Source: Chryseobacterium sp. 7
GTDB lineage: Bacteria; Bacteroidota; Bacteroidia; Flavobacteriales; Weeksellaceae
Reading direction: 5' to 3'
NCBI RefSeq assembly: GCF_003663845.1
Contig: NZ_RCCA01000002.1
Span: 124,001-188,000, forward strand
Length of the DNA: 64,000 nucleotides
Of the stretch, positions 21,996-29,944 are shown in pieces; positions within the stretch are counted from its first letter, which is position 1, and each line of letters opens with the position of its first letter. The notes beneath the pieces are model-generated. The model ran no database searches. It was not told the origin of the DNA and saw nothing but the letters and a program-made list of their open reading frames with translations. Made by a program: the position numbers and the translations under genes.

Positions 21996-23042
21996 GTGGA
22001 AAAACATCAAAGTATTTTAGAACTGCACCCAGGTCTGGTGTGGGGATTTGCGGTAACGGTTGTTATCATGCTGCTCCTGGACTTAGGGGTATTTAATAAA
22101 AAAAGTCATGAAGTCTCTTCCAAAGAAGCTACTATCTGGTCTATCGTATGGATCTCGCTTTCAATGGTTTTTTCAGGAGTGGTATATTGGGTATTCAATA
22201 CCGATGGAAGTCCTGAAAGCCATGCCTTGGCTGTTGAGAAATTTACACAGTATCAGGCTGCCTATTGGATTGAAAAAGCACTTTCTGTGGATAATTTATT
22301 TGTATTTATCCTCGTTTTCGGTTTCTTTAAAGTTCCGAAATACCTTCATCACAAAGTTCTTTTCTGGGGAATCATTGGAGCATTGATCTTCAGAGCTATA
22401 TTCATTTTTGCAGGAGTAGGATTAATCAATCTGACTTATCTTCCTGAAATGAATATCTTCGGAGAAGCAGTAAAAATCAACGTTGTCATGACATTGTTCG
22501 GATTATTCCTTGTCTATGCGGGGATTAAATCATGGGGTGATGGTGACGATGATGACGATGAAGATTATAGTAATACAGCAGGAGCAAGACTGATCAAAAG
22601 TTTCTGGAAGGTTTCCGATAACTATGATGGAGATAAGTTCTTCACCATCCAAAACGGAATCAAAATGGCTACACCTCTTTTAGTAGTGGTAGGGGTTATT
22701 GAGTTTACAGACGTTCTTTTTGCGGTAGATTCCATTCCGGCTATTTTTGCCATTTCAAATGACCCGTTGATCCTTTACACATCGAATATCTTTGCTATTT
22801 TAGGATTAAGATCACTGTATTTCCTGTTAGCAAACTTTATCCACATGTTCAGCAAACTTCCATACGGATTGGCGATTATCCTTTCTTTCATTGGAGTTAA
22901 AATGCTTATTGCACCATGGATTCATATTCCGTCTCCGGTTTCATTAGGAATTGTAGGAGGAGTATTGGTGATCTCTGTTCTCTTATCCATCATCTTCCCT
23001 GAAAAAGAAGAAGAAAAGAAAGAAGAGTTAGAAGAAAAATAA
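21996..23042 (+). CDS. TerC-family integral membrane protein
   Basis: 348 residues from the GTG at 21996. A TTG at 21948 would add 16 residues without family similarity. There are about eight hydrophobic helices. The two TerC signatures are present: EKALSVDNLFVFILVFGFF and EFTDVLFAVDSIPAIFAIS, with the paired acidic residues within helices that suggest a cation path. A loop with a run of Asp (GDGDDDDDEDY) sits between them. TerC proteins have been linked to metal (Mn2+) export and to Ter complexes. It is the last gene of the operon, followed by a strong terminator. Confidence 0.92.
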   Translation: MEKHQSILELHPGLVWGFAVTVVIMLLLDLGVFNKKSHEVSSKEATIWSIVWISLSMVFSGVVYWVFNTDGSPESHALAVEKFTQYQAAYWIEKALSVDNLFVFILVFGFFKVPKYLHHKVLFWGIIGALIFRAIFIFAGVGLINLTYLPEMNIFGEAVKINVVMTLFGLFLVYAGIKSWGDGDDDDDEDYSNTAGARLIKSFWKVSDNYDGDKFFTIQNGIKMATPLLVVVGVIEFTDVLFAVDSIPAIFAISNDPLILYTSNIFAILGLRSLYFLLANFIHMFSKLPYGLAIILSFIGVKMLIAPWIHIPSPVSLGIVGGVLVISVLLSIIFPEKEEEKKEELEEK

Positions 23043-23060
23043 TTATATTTAAAATATTTG

Positions 23061-23095
23061 AAAAGCCTCTGGAGTATTGCTCTGGAGGCTTTTTT
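23061..23095 (+). terminator. terminator of the Ter operon
   Basis: AAAAGCCTC (23061-23069) / GAGGCTTTT with an inner GAG/CTC pairing, followed by six T. Located 18 bases after the TerC stop. Confidence 0.88.
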
Positions 23096-23356
23096 GTTTT
23101 GCAATTTTTTTGTTGGAAGAACTAAAGGGCGCAAAGAAGATAAAAATTATGCTGCTTTTTAAGACGCGAGAAAATCAAAGATTTTCGGCAAGGTTACTTC
23201 TCAATTATTAGCTTTATTCAATGCCATTATTAGCGGTAATAAATTTTATCAGAGATAAAATCCTTGCGTCCTTATTACACTGTATCTATAAAAATTTTGC
23301 GCCTTTGCGCTTTCCAGTCTTACTTCCCAAAAAAAATATTTTAAAAATAAAAATAG
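23096..23356. other. intergenic filler, no gene seen
   Basis: About 260 bases with repeated GCGCAAAG / CTTTGCGC words in both orientations (near 23130, 23265 and 23300), typical of scattered intergenic repeats in these genomes. No ORF or RNA gene was recognised. Confidence 0.4.
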
Positions 23357-23394
23357 ACAGACTGGTCTGTATTTAATGTTTTTTCATACATTTG
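23357..23394 (+). promoter_or_regulatory. tetR promoter with palindromic operator
   Basis: ACAGAC-TG-GTCTGT (23357-23370) is a perfect 6-base inverted repeat of the kind bound by TetR-family dimers. It covers the place where the -33 element should be. TACATTTG (23387-23394) is an exact -7 box 20 bases before the start codon. Autorepression is the likely mode. Confidence 0.62.
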
Positions 23395-23413
23395 TTCCAG
23401 AAAAGAAAAGCAT

Positions 23414-23941
23414 ATGAAATCTCCAAGAGAAAGAATCATAGAAACCACATTTCAATTGTTTGCCAGACAAGGTTATAATTCTACCGGAATCAATCAGATT
23501 ATCTCCGAAGCAGAAGTAGCCAGAGCCAGCTTTTATCAACATTTTAAATCCAAAGAAGATCTGTGTGTAGAATTTTTGAATGTGAGACATGCATATTGGT
23601 TTGGCGAACTTAATAACTTTTTAGCAAAAGAAAAAGATTCAAAATCCAAGATTATCAAAGCTTTTGATTTTCTGATCTATATGAACGAGAAGGAAAACTT
23701 CAGAGGATGTAGCTTTCTGAATATTCTATCGGAAATACCGATGGATAATACCAAAATTCTGAGTGTAATTCAGTCTCATAAAGCAGATCTCAGAAACTAT
23801 TTTTTAGAATTACTGAATGATAATGAACTTTCCGATCATATTTATATGCTTTTTGAAAGCAGTATCATAGAAAGTCAGCTTTTCAGGTCTAATGAATTAA
23901 TTGAAAAATCAAAAAAAATAGTCACCCATTTAATACAATAA
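23414..23941 (+). CDS. TetR-family transcriptional regulator
   Basis: 175 residues. The N-terminal helix-turn-helix is clear (RERIIETTFQLFARQGYNSTGINQIISEAEVARASFYQHFKSKEDL, residues 5-50). The C-terminal ligand domain is helical and of normal length. Its stop is 3 bases before the DUF1348 gene, so both form one operon. A palindromic operator covers the promoter, so it probably represses itself and the downstream gene until a ligand, likely a small organic or oxidant-derived compound, binds. Confidence 0.9.
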   Translation: MKSPRERIIETTFQLFARQGYNSTGINQIISEAEVARASFYQHFKSKEDLCVEFLNVRHAYWFGELNNFLAKEKDSKSKIIKAFDFLIYMNEKENFRGCSFLNILSEIPMDNTKILSVIQSHKADLRNYFLELLNDNELSDHIYMLFESSIIESQLFRSNELIEKSKKIVTHLIQ

Positions 23942-23944
23942 GTT

Positions 23945-24358
23945 ATGGAACAAAAACACCCGCTTCCGCCTTTCACCCTTGAAACGGCACTGGAAAAAAT
24001 TCAACTGGCAGAAGATGCATGGAACAGTCAGGATCCTGAAAAAGTTTCCAAAGCATATACCATAGACAGCGAATGGAGAAACAGAGACACTTTCGTGAAT
24101 GGTAGAGAAGAAATTGTAGAGTTTCTTCAGAAAAAATGGGAAAAAGAACTTCATTATAAGCTTAAAAAAGAATATTGGGCACACACAGACAATCGTATTG
24201 CTGTTCGCTTTGAATATGAATATCAGACAAAAGACGGAAACTGGTTCAGAGCCTATGGAAATGAAAACTGGGAATTTGATGAAAATGGGCTGATGGCCAA
24301 AAGATATGCAAGCATCAATGATCTGGCTATTAAAGAAGAAGATAGAAAGTTCAGATAA
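23945..24358 (+). CDS. DUF1348 / NTF2-like (nuclear transport factor 2 fold) protein
   Basis: 137 residues. The DUF1348 pattern is clear: AYTIDSEWRNRDTFVNGREEIVEFLQKKW near the middle and WFRAYGNENWEFDENGLMAKRYASINDL towards the end. The family is a small cone-shaped alpha/beta barrel found beside TetR genes in many bacteria. No enzyme activity has been firmly established for it. It is cotranscribed with tetR (3-base gap), which suggests a detoxification-type role. Confidence 0.85.
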   Translation: MEQKHPLPPFTLETALEKIQLAEDAWNSQDPEKVSKAYTIDSEWRNRDTFVNGREEIVEFLQKKWEKELHYKLKKEYWAHTDNRIAVRFEYEYQTKDGNWFRAYGNENWEFDENGLMAKRYASINDLAIKEEDRKFR

Positions 24359-24364
24359 AATAGA

Positions 24365-24543
24365 AGAGGTTGTCTCAAAAGTGTCATTCTGAACACAGAC
24401 TGAAAGTCTGCGAACAAAGTTCTGAAATGTAGTGAAGAATCTCATGTATTTGAGTATTTATGAGATTCTTCCTTCGTTAGAAATTGAAGATTCGACGCAG
24501 TCAATGAGATAGACCAAATTATTTAACTTTTGAGACAGTCTCT
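24365..24543. repeat. MITE-like inverted-repeat element
   Basis: The 18-base ends (24365-24382 and 24526-24543) are reverse complements at 16 of 18 positions (core TGTCTCAAAAGT / ACTTTTGAGACA) and enclose about 140 non-coding bases with TGTCATTCTGA and GAAGAATCTCAT words. It lies between the convergent DUF1348 and catalase-like genes and may also act as a terminator. Elements with these words recur in Bacteroidota. Confidence 0.65.
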
Positions 24544-24598
24544 TTTATTTGAACAAAAGCTTTACATCTGTATTCAAAATTCATCATTCATCATTATT

Positions 24599-25606
24599 CT
24601 ACCCATTTTTCCCATGCAGCAGCTTATTAATTTTTCTCCTTGTCTGCACAGAAACTTTATAAGCTTCATCACGAAGTTTTTGTATTTTTCCTACAGGCTG
24701 AAAAAAGATTTTGCTTTCAAAAGGATTGAATGAAAGAAGCTCAGTATTACAGTTACGGGAATCCAGCAAAGAATTTTTATCAATTTTTACCTCACCGATT
24801 TTAATAAAAGGAGTATTTTTCCACTCCACATTAAGTTTGTTGATGGGCTGGTCTTTCAGATCGTAGCAGACCTGTATCAAAACATCAGCCGAGAAATCAT
24901 TTGTTTGCAGATAGTTTTGTAACGAATCTTTTACCTTCTGTTTTCTACCTACGTTTTTATCAACAGACTGAGGGGAAAGCTTTATTTTGATAACCTGATC
25001 TCCCAAACGGTAAGCACCTACAGAATAATAATCAAATGAAAGAATAAAATCATTTCTTTTTCCAATTAGCTTTAGCATATTACGGAACATATCGCCAGTA
25101 AACAAAGAAGGAATCATTTTACCCAACTGAAGAAACATGGTGAATAAGTTTCTCCATTGCTTCATATAAAGTCGGTTAATTGCTGTAAACAATTTCAGAA
25201 AAGCAGAAACAGAGTTAATAGGGAACAAAGGAAAATTAACCAATGGATAATTGGCTAATAATACTCCGTTTTCATCCTTGATCTGCACTGCAAATCCATA
25301 AGCCGGAATATCTTTTCTGGTATTCTTAATTTTCAGCTGGGCATTGGAAAACCGTATCGTAAGATCAAATTTTTCCTTATCGAAATAAGGCTGCAACAGT
25401 TCGGGGATATCCGGCTCAATCCAGAATGTTCCCTTTGCTGCGGCATATGTTTTCGCATGGGCATTCCGGGTAGCATAATTGACATCACTGATGGAAGAGG
25501 ACTGTTCAACAAAATCAGCAATTGTTTTTTTATTGATTCCCAGAAGTTTTTTTTCCTCTTCATTCAGCTCATCAAACTTCTTATTATATTGTAATGGATT
25601 TGGCAT
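24599..25606 (-). CDS. catalase-family (haem) protein, short form
   Basis: 335 residues, shorter than classical catalases. Catalase-like signatures include NAHAKTYAAAKGTFWI (distal His region), IRFSNAQLKI, FAVQIKDENG, NFPLFPINSVSAFLKLF and the C-terminal FNPFESKIFFQPVGKIQKLRDEAYKVS. The proximal Tyr motif of classical catalases is not obvious. This fits small catalase-related proteins such as allene-oxide-synthase-like enzymes, so peroxide or lipid hydroperoxide is a possible substrate. No signal peptide. Monocistronic. Confidence 0.75.
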   Translation of the reverse strand: MPNPLQYNKKFDELNEEEKKLLGINKKTIADFVEQSSSISDVNYATRNAHAKTYAAAKGTFWIEPDIPELLQPYFDKEKFDLTIRFSNAQLKIKNTRKDIPAYGFAVQIKDENGVLLANYPLVNFPLFPINSVSAFLKLFTAINRLYMKQWRNLFTMFLQLGKMIPSLFTGDMFRNMLKLIGKRNDFILSFDYYSVGAYRLGDQVIKIKLSPQSVDKNVGRKQKVKDSLQNYLQTNDFSADVLIQVCYDLKDQPINKLNVEWKNTPFIKIGEVKIDKNSLLDSRNCNTELLSFNPFESKIFFQPVGKIQKLRDEAYKVSVQTRRKINKLLHGKNG

Positions 25607-25878
25607 TTAGTTTTTAAAATTCAATTATAACGCCAAGTTTCGAAATCTGTGTTAAGAAAGTATTACAATTGTTTGAATTTTGTGGAAAATAGTATGAAAA
25701 ATAAAAACAGTAAGTCAATATGATTGCTGAATTTTAACTGATAATCTATTTAACTGATTGATTTTTAGATTTTAATTATTTTAAATAAGAATGAATTAAA
25801 AAATTATTGTGGATATAAAAGAGATTCTATTTTTAAGCTCCCATTACCGTACTTCCATCTTCCAAGCCCAAAAAGCCT

Positions 25879-25886
25879 TATCTTTG
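25879..25886 (+). promoter_or_regulatory. -7 box of the FKBP gene promoter
   Basis: TATCTTTG, an exact TANNTTTG, 15 bases before the ATG at 25901. No clear TTG lies at the expected distance. Confidence 0.4.
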
Positions 25887-25900
25887 TAAAAAATTATAAT

Positions 25901-26335
25901 ATGGGAGTAGCAGATTTGTTATTTAAACGTAAAAAAGAATTGGCAGAAAAGAACCTGAAAGATGGTAAAGAATATATGGAAGAGTATGGTAAAAGAGAAA
26001 GTGTAGTGCAGTTACCAAGCGGCTTACAATATGAAATCATTACAGAAGGAGACGGAGCAAAACCAGGTCCTAAATCTACAGTAAAATGCCACTATCACGG
26101 AACTACCATTTCCGGTAAAGTATTCGACAGCTCTGTAAAAAGAGGTACACCTGCATCATTCCCTTTAAACAGAGTAATTTCTGGTTGGACAGAAGCTCTT
26201 CAATTAATGTCGGTTGGAAGTAAGTGGAGACTTATTATTCCACCGCATTTAGCGTATGGAGATCAGGAAATCAGCAAAGAAATAGGGCCAAACAGTACCC
26301 TTGTTTTCGAAGTTGAATTGCTTGATATTAAATAA
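25901..26335 (+). CDS. FKBP-type peptidyl-prolyl cis-trans isomerase
   Basis: 144 residues, no signal peptide, so cytoplasmic. A helical N-terminal part (LLFKRKKELAEKNLKDGKEYMEEYG) precedes a complete FKBP domain: KCHYHGTTISGKVFDSSVKRGTPASFPLNRVISGWTEALQLM (Y, F, D, V and W of the active pocket) and LIIPPHLAYGDQ...GPNSTLVFEVELL. Such proteins help folding at proline bonds and act as chaperones. Monocistronic, followed by a strong terminator. Confidence 0.94.
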   Translation: MGVADLLFKRKKELAEKNLKDGKEYMEEYGKRESVVQLPSGLQYEIITEGDGAKPGPKSTVKCHYHGTTISGKVFDSSVKRGTPASFPLNRVISGWTEALQLMSVGSKWRLIIPPHLAYGDQEISKEIGPNSTLVFEVELLDIK

Positions 26336-26354
26336 TCCTTCTTAAAAATAGATT

Positions 26355-26386
26355 AAAAATTTACCTGATTTCAGGTAAATTTTTTT
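26355..26386 (+). terminator. terminator of the FKBP gene
   Basis: AAAAATTTACCTGA (26355-26368) pairs with TCAGGTAAATTTTT (26371-26384), followed by further T. Confidence 0.85.
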
Positions 26387-26469
26387 ATTTGTGCTATATT
26401 CGTATAGATGAATTGTGAAAATGACGAAATTTATTCTACAATACATTAGGCAACACAAAATATGACTGT

Positions 26470-27420
26470 ATGAAAAAACTTTTTTACCTCTTTGCTATTG
26501 CTGGCTTGCTGGTTTCCTGTGTTTCCAAAAAAAATCAGGCTATTCAGCAGAATATTCTTACCCTGAAAGACAGCTATTGTAAAGCTCCTTTTAAGTACAA
26601 TTATAATAATAAACTTCCGTCTTATAATTCGGATTCTATCCTTACTGCCAATAAAGATCTTAACGGAATGTTTTCAGATCAGAGTATTTTAATTTTAAAT
26701 GCTTTGAATAATCTGGATGATGTGCATAAAATTATTCAGCTTAAAAAAGATTCTTCACTGACTTCACAAGTCAGGATATTACAGCTTAAAACCAAAATCA
26801 ACAGCAGAATTACCATTGCGCTCACTGAACTGGATGCGGTAGCCGCAGAATTCGATTGTGAAGGTGAAAGAGTAGCACAGATCGGAAACTATGTAGACAA
26901 TCTGAATTCATCCAGAAATAATAAACTGATTTTATATTCAATCATTGCCGGTGCAGCTTCTTCAATAGCTGGCGGAATAGTGAAAAGTGACGGCTGGGAT
27001 AATGCAATAGGCATCGGAGGAGGTATTTTGGGAGCAGGTTTTGGTCTGGCAACCCTTAATCCCAAAGGAAAAAAAGTGGAATTTATCCATCAAAGAAATC
27101 TTTTGAGAGATATCTGGAAAGAGAAACTGGAATCTCCCAATTTTCCACCTTTTATCTGGTATATGTATACGGAGAAGAAATTTTCCAACAAAGAAGAACA
27201 TTCCATTATCGGAAATATGAAGCAAAGATGGCTTCATTATCAGTTTGATGACAGTAAAGATGCAGCGGATAAATCTGTTATCTTCAGTGATGGAGGATTT
27301 TACAGGGCAGATGATCTTCATAACCGCGCTGCCATGCTGAATCAGATGCAATCTGCAACACGAACCATCAATCAGAATATCAATTATTTACTGTTAGATC
27401 TGGATAAATTAATTCTTTAA
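26470..27420 (+). CDS. putative lipoprotein, unknown function
   Basis: 316 residues. The signal peptide ends in a lipobox (LLVSC, lipidated Cys17). The mature part is mainly helical. A glycine-rich hydrophobic stretch (IIAGAASSIAGGIVKSDGWDNAIGIGGGILGAGFG, about 157-195) resembles a glycine-zipper membrane segment. No family was recognised. It is followed by the rrf2 gene with its own promoter, so it is probably monocistronic. Confidence 0.75.
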   Translation: MKKLFYLFAIAGLLVSCVSKKNQAIQQNILTLKDSYCKAPFKYNYNNKLPSYNSDSILTANKDLNGMFSDQSILILNALNNLDDVHKIIQLKKDSSLTSQVRILQLKTKINSRITIALTELDAVAAEFDCEGERVAQIGNYVDNLNSSRNNKLILYSIIAGAASSIAGGIVKSDGWDNAIGIGGGILGAGFGLATLNPKGKKVEFIHQRNLLRDIWKEKLESPNFPPFIWYMYTEKKFSNKEEHSIIGNMKQRWLHYQFDDSKDAADKSVIFSDGGFYRADDLHNRAAMLNQMQSATRTINQNINYLLLDLDKLIL

Positions 27421-27432
27421 GAAAAATTTAAC

Positions 27433-27472
27433 TGTAATAAATTTTGTTACATTTGAAAAATGTTTATCTTTG
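27433..27472 (+). promoter_or_regulatory. rrf2 promoter with 19-bp operator
   Basis: TTG (27444-27446), 18 bases, TATCTTTG (27465-27472): a full flavobacterial promoter. The near-palindrome TGTAATAAATTTTGTTACA (27433-27451) covers the -33 element. Its exact reverse complement recurs at 27914-27932 before the reductase gene, so both are probably Rrf2 sites. Confidence 0.75.
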
Positions 27473-27485
27473 CAGAGTAATTACA

Positions 27486-27896
27486 ATGAACAATACAAGA
27501 TTTGCTACGGCAGTACATATTATGACCTTATTGGCGAAAAGTCCTCAGGAGTGGCTTACTTCTGACTGGATTGCCGGTAGTATCAATGTAAATCCGGTAA
27601 TTATCCGAAAGGAAATCAGTGTATTGAGAGAAGCAGGCCTTATTATAAGCAGACAGGGAAAAGAAGGGGGAACTCAACTGTCAAAGAATGCTGAAACGAT
27701 CACAATTTCTGAGATCTATAGAGCAGTAAAAAATACAGAAGTATTAGGCAAAAAAAATCAAAATCCCAATCCGGCATGTGGTGTAGGAAAGGAGATTAAT
27801 AATCATTTAAATACATTGTTTGCAGAAACAGATCAATTGGTGGTAAACTTTTTAGGAGACAAGTCGTTACAGGAATTCACGGATCAGTTTGAATAA
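27486..27896 (+). CDS. Rrf2-family transcriptional regulator, single-cysteine type
   Basis: 136 residues from ATG 27486 (an upstream extension to 27444 would run through the promoter). Winged HTH: TSDWIAGSINVNPVIIRKEISVLREAGLIISRQGKEGG (about 25-62). It has only one cysteine (C98, in PACGVGKEI), so it cannot hold the three-Cys Fe-S cluster of IscR/NsrR. It fits thiol-based Rrf2 sensors such as HypR/YwnA of Bacillus. Predicted to repress itself and the downstream reductase through a shared operator, probably in answer to oxidants or reactive electrophiles. Confidence 0.87.
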   Translation: MNNTRFATAVHIMTLLAKSPQEWLTSDWIAGSINVNPVIIRKEISVLREAGLIISRQGKEGGTQLSKNAETITISEIYRAVKNTEVLGKKNQNPNPACGVGKEINNHLNTLFAETDQLVVNFLGDKSLQEFTDQFE

Positions 27897-27913
27897 AAAT
27901 TTTTACCCTTAAA

Positions 27914-27932
27914 TGTAACAAAATTTATTACA
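27914..27932 (+). promoter_or_regulatory. second Rrf2 operator, before the reductase gene
   Basis: TGTAACAAAATTTATTACA, the exact reverse complement of the 19 bases at 27433-27451. It lies 22 bases before the start codon of the NAD(P)H-binding gene. Confidence 0.75.
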
Positions 27933-27953
27933 ATTTAATTAAAATAAAATATT

Positions 27954-28607
27954 ATGAAAAAAGTAGCAGTAATCGGTGCAACAGGATTTGTAGGAGCACA
28001 CGTAGTATCAGAATTAGCAGAGAGAGGATATGCAGTAGAAGCTTTGGTAAGAGATGCCTCAAAAGTAAAAACACAAGAGAACGTAACAGCAAAAAGCGTT
28101 GACGTAAATAACGTAAACGAGCTTACTGAAGCATTGAAAGGAAGTGATGCTGTAATCAGCACATTCAACGCAGGATGGACGAATCCTAATCTTTACAATG
28201 ATTTCTTAAATGGTTCTGAGAATATTCAGAAAGCAGTAGAACAGTCAGGCGTAAAAAGACTGATTGTAGTAGGTGGAGCAGGAAGCCTTTACACTCCGGA
28301 TAATGTACAGATCGTAGATACTCCGGATTTCCCTGAAGCTTACAAACCAGGAGCAAAGGCAGCGAGAGACTATTTAAACAAAATCAAAGAAAACAATACT
28401 TTGGATTGGACATTCTTCAGCCCAGCTATTGAAATGAATCAGGCTAATGTAGGCGAAAGAACAGGGAAATACAGAACTTCATTAGAAACTCCGGTATTTG
28501 ATGAAAACGGAAGAAGCCGTCTGTCTGTAGAGGATGTAGCTGTAGTTTTAGTTGACGAATTAGAGCAGAATAATCATATCCGTGAACGTTTTACAGCAGC
28601 TTATTAA
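27954..28607 (+). CDS. NAD(P)H-binding oxidoreductase (atypical SDR, NmrA-like)
   Basis: 217 residues. N-terminal Rossmann motif GATGFVGAHVV (residues 8-18), then ALVRDASKV for the cofactor phosphate/ribose, SDAVISTFNAG and KRLIVVGGAGSLY. The catalytic YxxxK of classical SDRs is absent, as in NmrA/atypical SDR reductases. It probably reduces quinones or reactive carbonyls. It directly follows an Rrf2 operator and leads into the MBL-fold gene 16 bases downstream. Confidence 0.87.
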   Translation: MKKVAVIGATGFVGAHVVSELAERGYAVEALVRDASKVKTQENVTAKSVDVNNVNELTEALKGSDAVISTFNAGWTNPNLYNDFLNGSENIQKAVEQSGVKRLIVVGGAGSLYTPDNVQIVDTPDFPEAYKPGAKAARDYLNKIKENNTLDWTFFSPAIEMNQANVGERTGKYRTSLETPVFDENGRSRLSVEDVAVVLVDELEQNNHIRERFTAAY

Positions 28608-28623
28608 TCCAAAAAGAACAGAA

Positions 28624-29796
28624 ATGATACAAAAGAAATTATTGTCGTTAATAGCACTATTGGGATTTATCAGCATATTCGCCGGGAATCTCAAAGTGAA
28701 AGTTTATAATCCGGGAACTAAAGCTATTTTTCCCATTACGTCTACCATTATTTACGGTGATAAAGACGCCGTATTGGTAGATGCTCAGTTTCAGAAACAA
28801 TATGCAGAGCAGCTTGTGAAAGAAATAAAAGCAACAGGAAAAAATCTGAAAACCGTTTTTATTTCTCACAGTGACCCTGATTTCTATTTCGGGTTAGATG
28901 TCATCAAAAAAGCATTTCCTAATGCAAAGATTATCTCAACTGCTCAGACTGCATTTTTGATATCAGCTTCAAAAGATGATAAAATGGGAGTATGGAAACC
29001 ACAGTTGAAAACTGATGCTCCATCAGAAATTACCGTTCCTGAAGCAGTTACTTCAATTCCTGATCTTGAAGGAAACAAAATCGAAATCAGACAAAATCTG
29101 GAAGATCCGGCACACAGTTTTCTTTGGATTCCTTCTATTAAAACCATTGTGGGCGGTATTTCAGTTTCTGTAGGTTCTCACCTTTGGATGGCAGATACCC
29201 AGAATGCAAAAGCAATAGATCAGTGGATGGGGCAGATTGATGCAATGAAAGCATTGAAGCCTGAACAGGTGATTCCTTCCCATTTTGCAGAACCTTCCAC
29301 ATCACCACAATCTCTTGATTTTGTGAAAAACTATCTGGAAAACTATAAACATGCAGTCACTGAAAACAAAACATCTTCTGCTGTTGTAGATTTTATGGTA
29401 AAAAAATATCCTGATCTTCATGGAAAAGATGAACTGGGAATGGGAGCGAAAGTTTTCTTTGGCGAAATGGCCTGGGATCTGAAATCACCTTATCCGGCAA
29501 TCGGGAATAAAGTAGAAGTAGATTTTGGAACGGTAAAATTCCTTCTTGATTTTAAGGATAACAAAACAATGACGTTTACAGGAACAGCCGGAAGTTCAAA
29601 AAACAGTACCGATACTGTAGAATATACGGCCGTAGAAGTAGCGAAGAATGTTTTTATGGTGTATTGGCATGAACCTCATCTTGGCTTCAATGTAACCCAT
29701 ATTCAGGATTATAATAAAAATATAGTATATTCAAATATTGCAGGTCCTGATGGTACATTTACCCATCCAAAAGGAACTCTTAAAATTTTGAAATAA
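28624..29796 (+). CDS. secreted MBL-fold protein with altered metal motif and MoaF-like C-terminus
   Basis: 390 residues. Signal peptide (KKLLSLIALLGFISIFA). The metallo-beta-lactamase-like domain has VLVDAQF (strand with Asp53) and SHSDPDFYFGLDVI at the usual HxHxDH position: H82-x-D84-x-D86-F87, so two of the expected His are replaced. A C-terminal stretch of about 90 residues (VEYTAVEVAKNVFMVYWHEP...NIVYSNIAGPDGTF) resembles the MoaF/lipocalin-like fold. Probably periplasmic. It is cotranscribed with the reductase under Rrf2 control. Whether it still binds metal is uncertain. Confidence 0.78.
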   Translation: MIQKKLLSLIALLGFISIFAGNLKVKVYNPGTKAIFPITSTIIYGDKDAVLVDAQFQKQYAEQLVKEIKATGKNLKTVFISHSDPDFYFGLDVIKKAFPNAKIISTAQTAFLISASKDDKMGVWKPQLKTDAPSEITVPEAVTSIPDLEGNKIEIRQNLEDPAHSFLWIPSIKTIVGGISVSVGSHLWMADTQNAKAIDQWMGQIDAMKALKPEQVIPSHFAEPSTSPQSLDFVKNYLENYKHAVTENKTSSAVVDFMVKKYPDLHGKDELGMGAKVFFGEMAWDLKSPYPAIGNKVEVDFGTVKFLLDFKDNKTMTFTGTAGSSKNSTDTVEYTAVEVAKNVFMVYWHEPHLGFNVTHIQDYNKNIVYSNIAGPDGTFTHPKGTLKILK

Positions 29797-29807
29797 TGAT
29801 ATGAATC

Positions 29808-29838
29808 AAAAGTACATGTAAATTTTACATGTACTTTT
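29808..29838 (+). terminator. terminator of the rrf2-reductase-MBL operon
   Basis: AAAAGTACATGTAAA (29808-29822) pairs with the complementary TTTACATGTACTTTT, then more T. Twelve bases after the stop. Confidence 0.87.
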
Positions 29839-29944
29839 TTATTATATTTGGTTATACCTTTAGGGGATAGAAACTTTTCTAAAATTTATGCTTAGCAAAG
29901 GCTCAAATCTATAAATTAAATTTTTACAATCAATTAATAACCAA

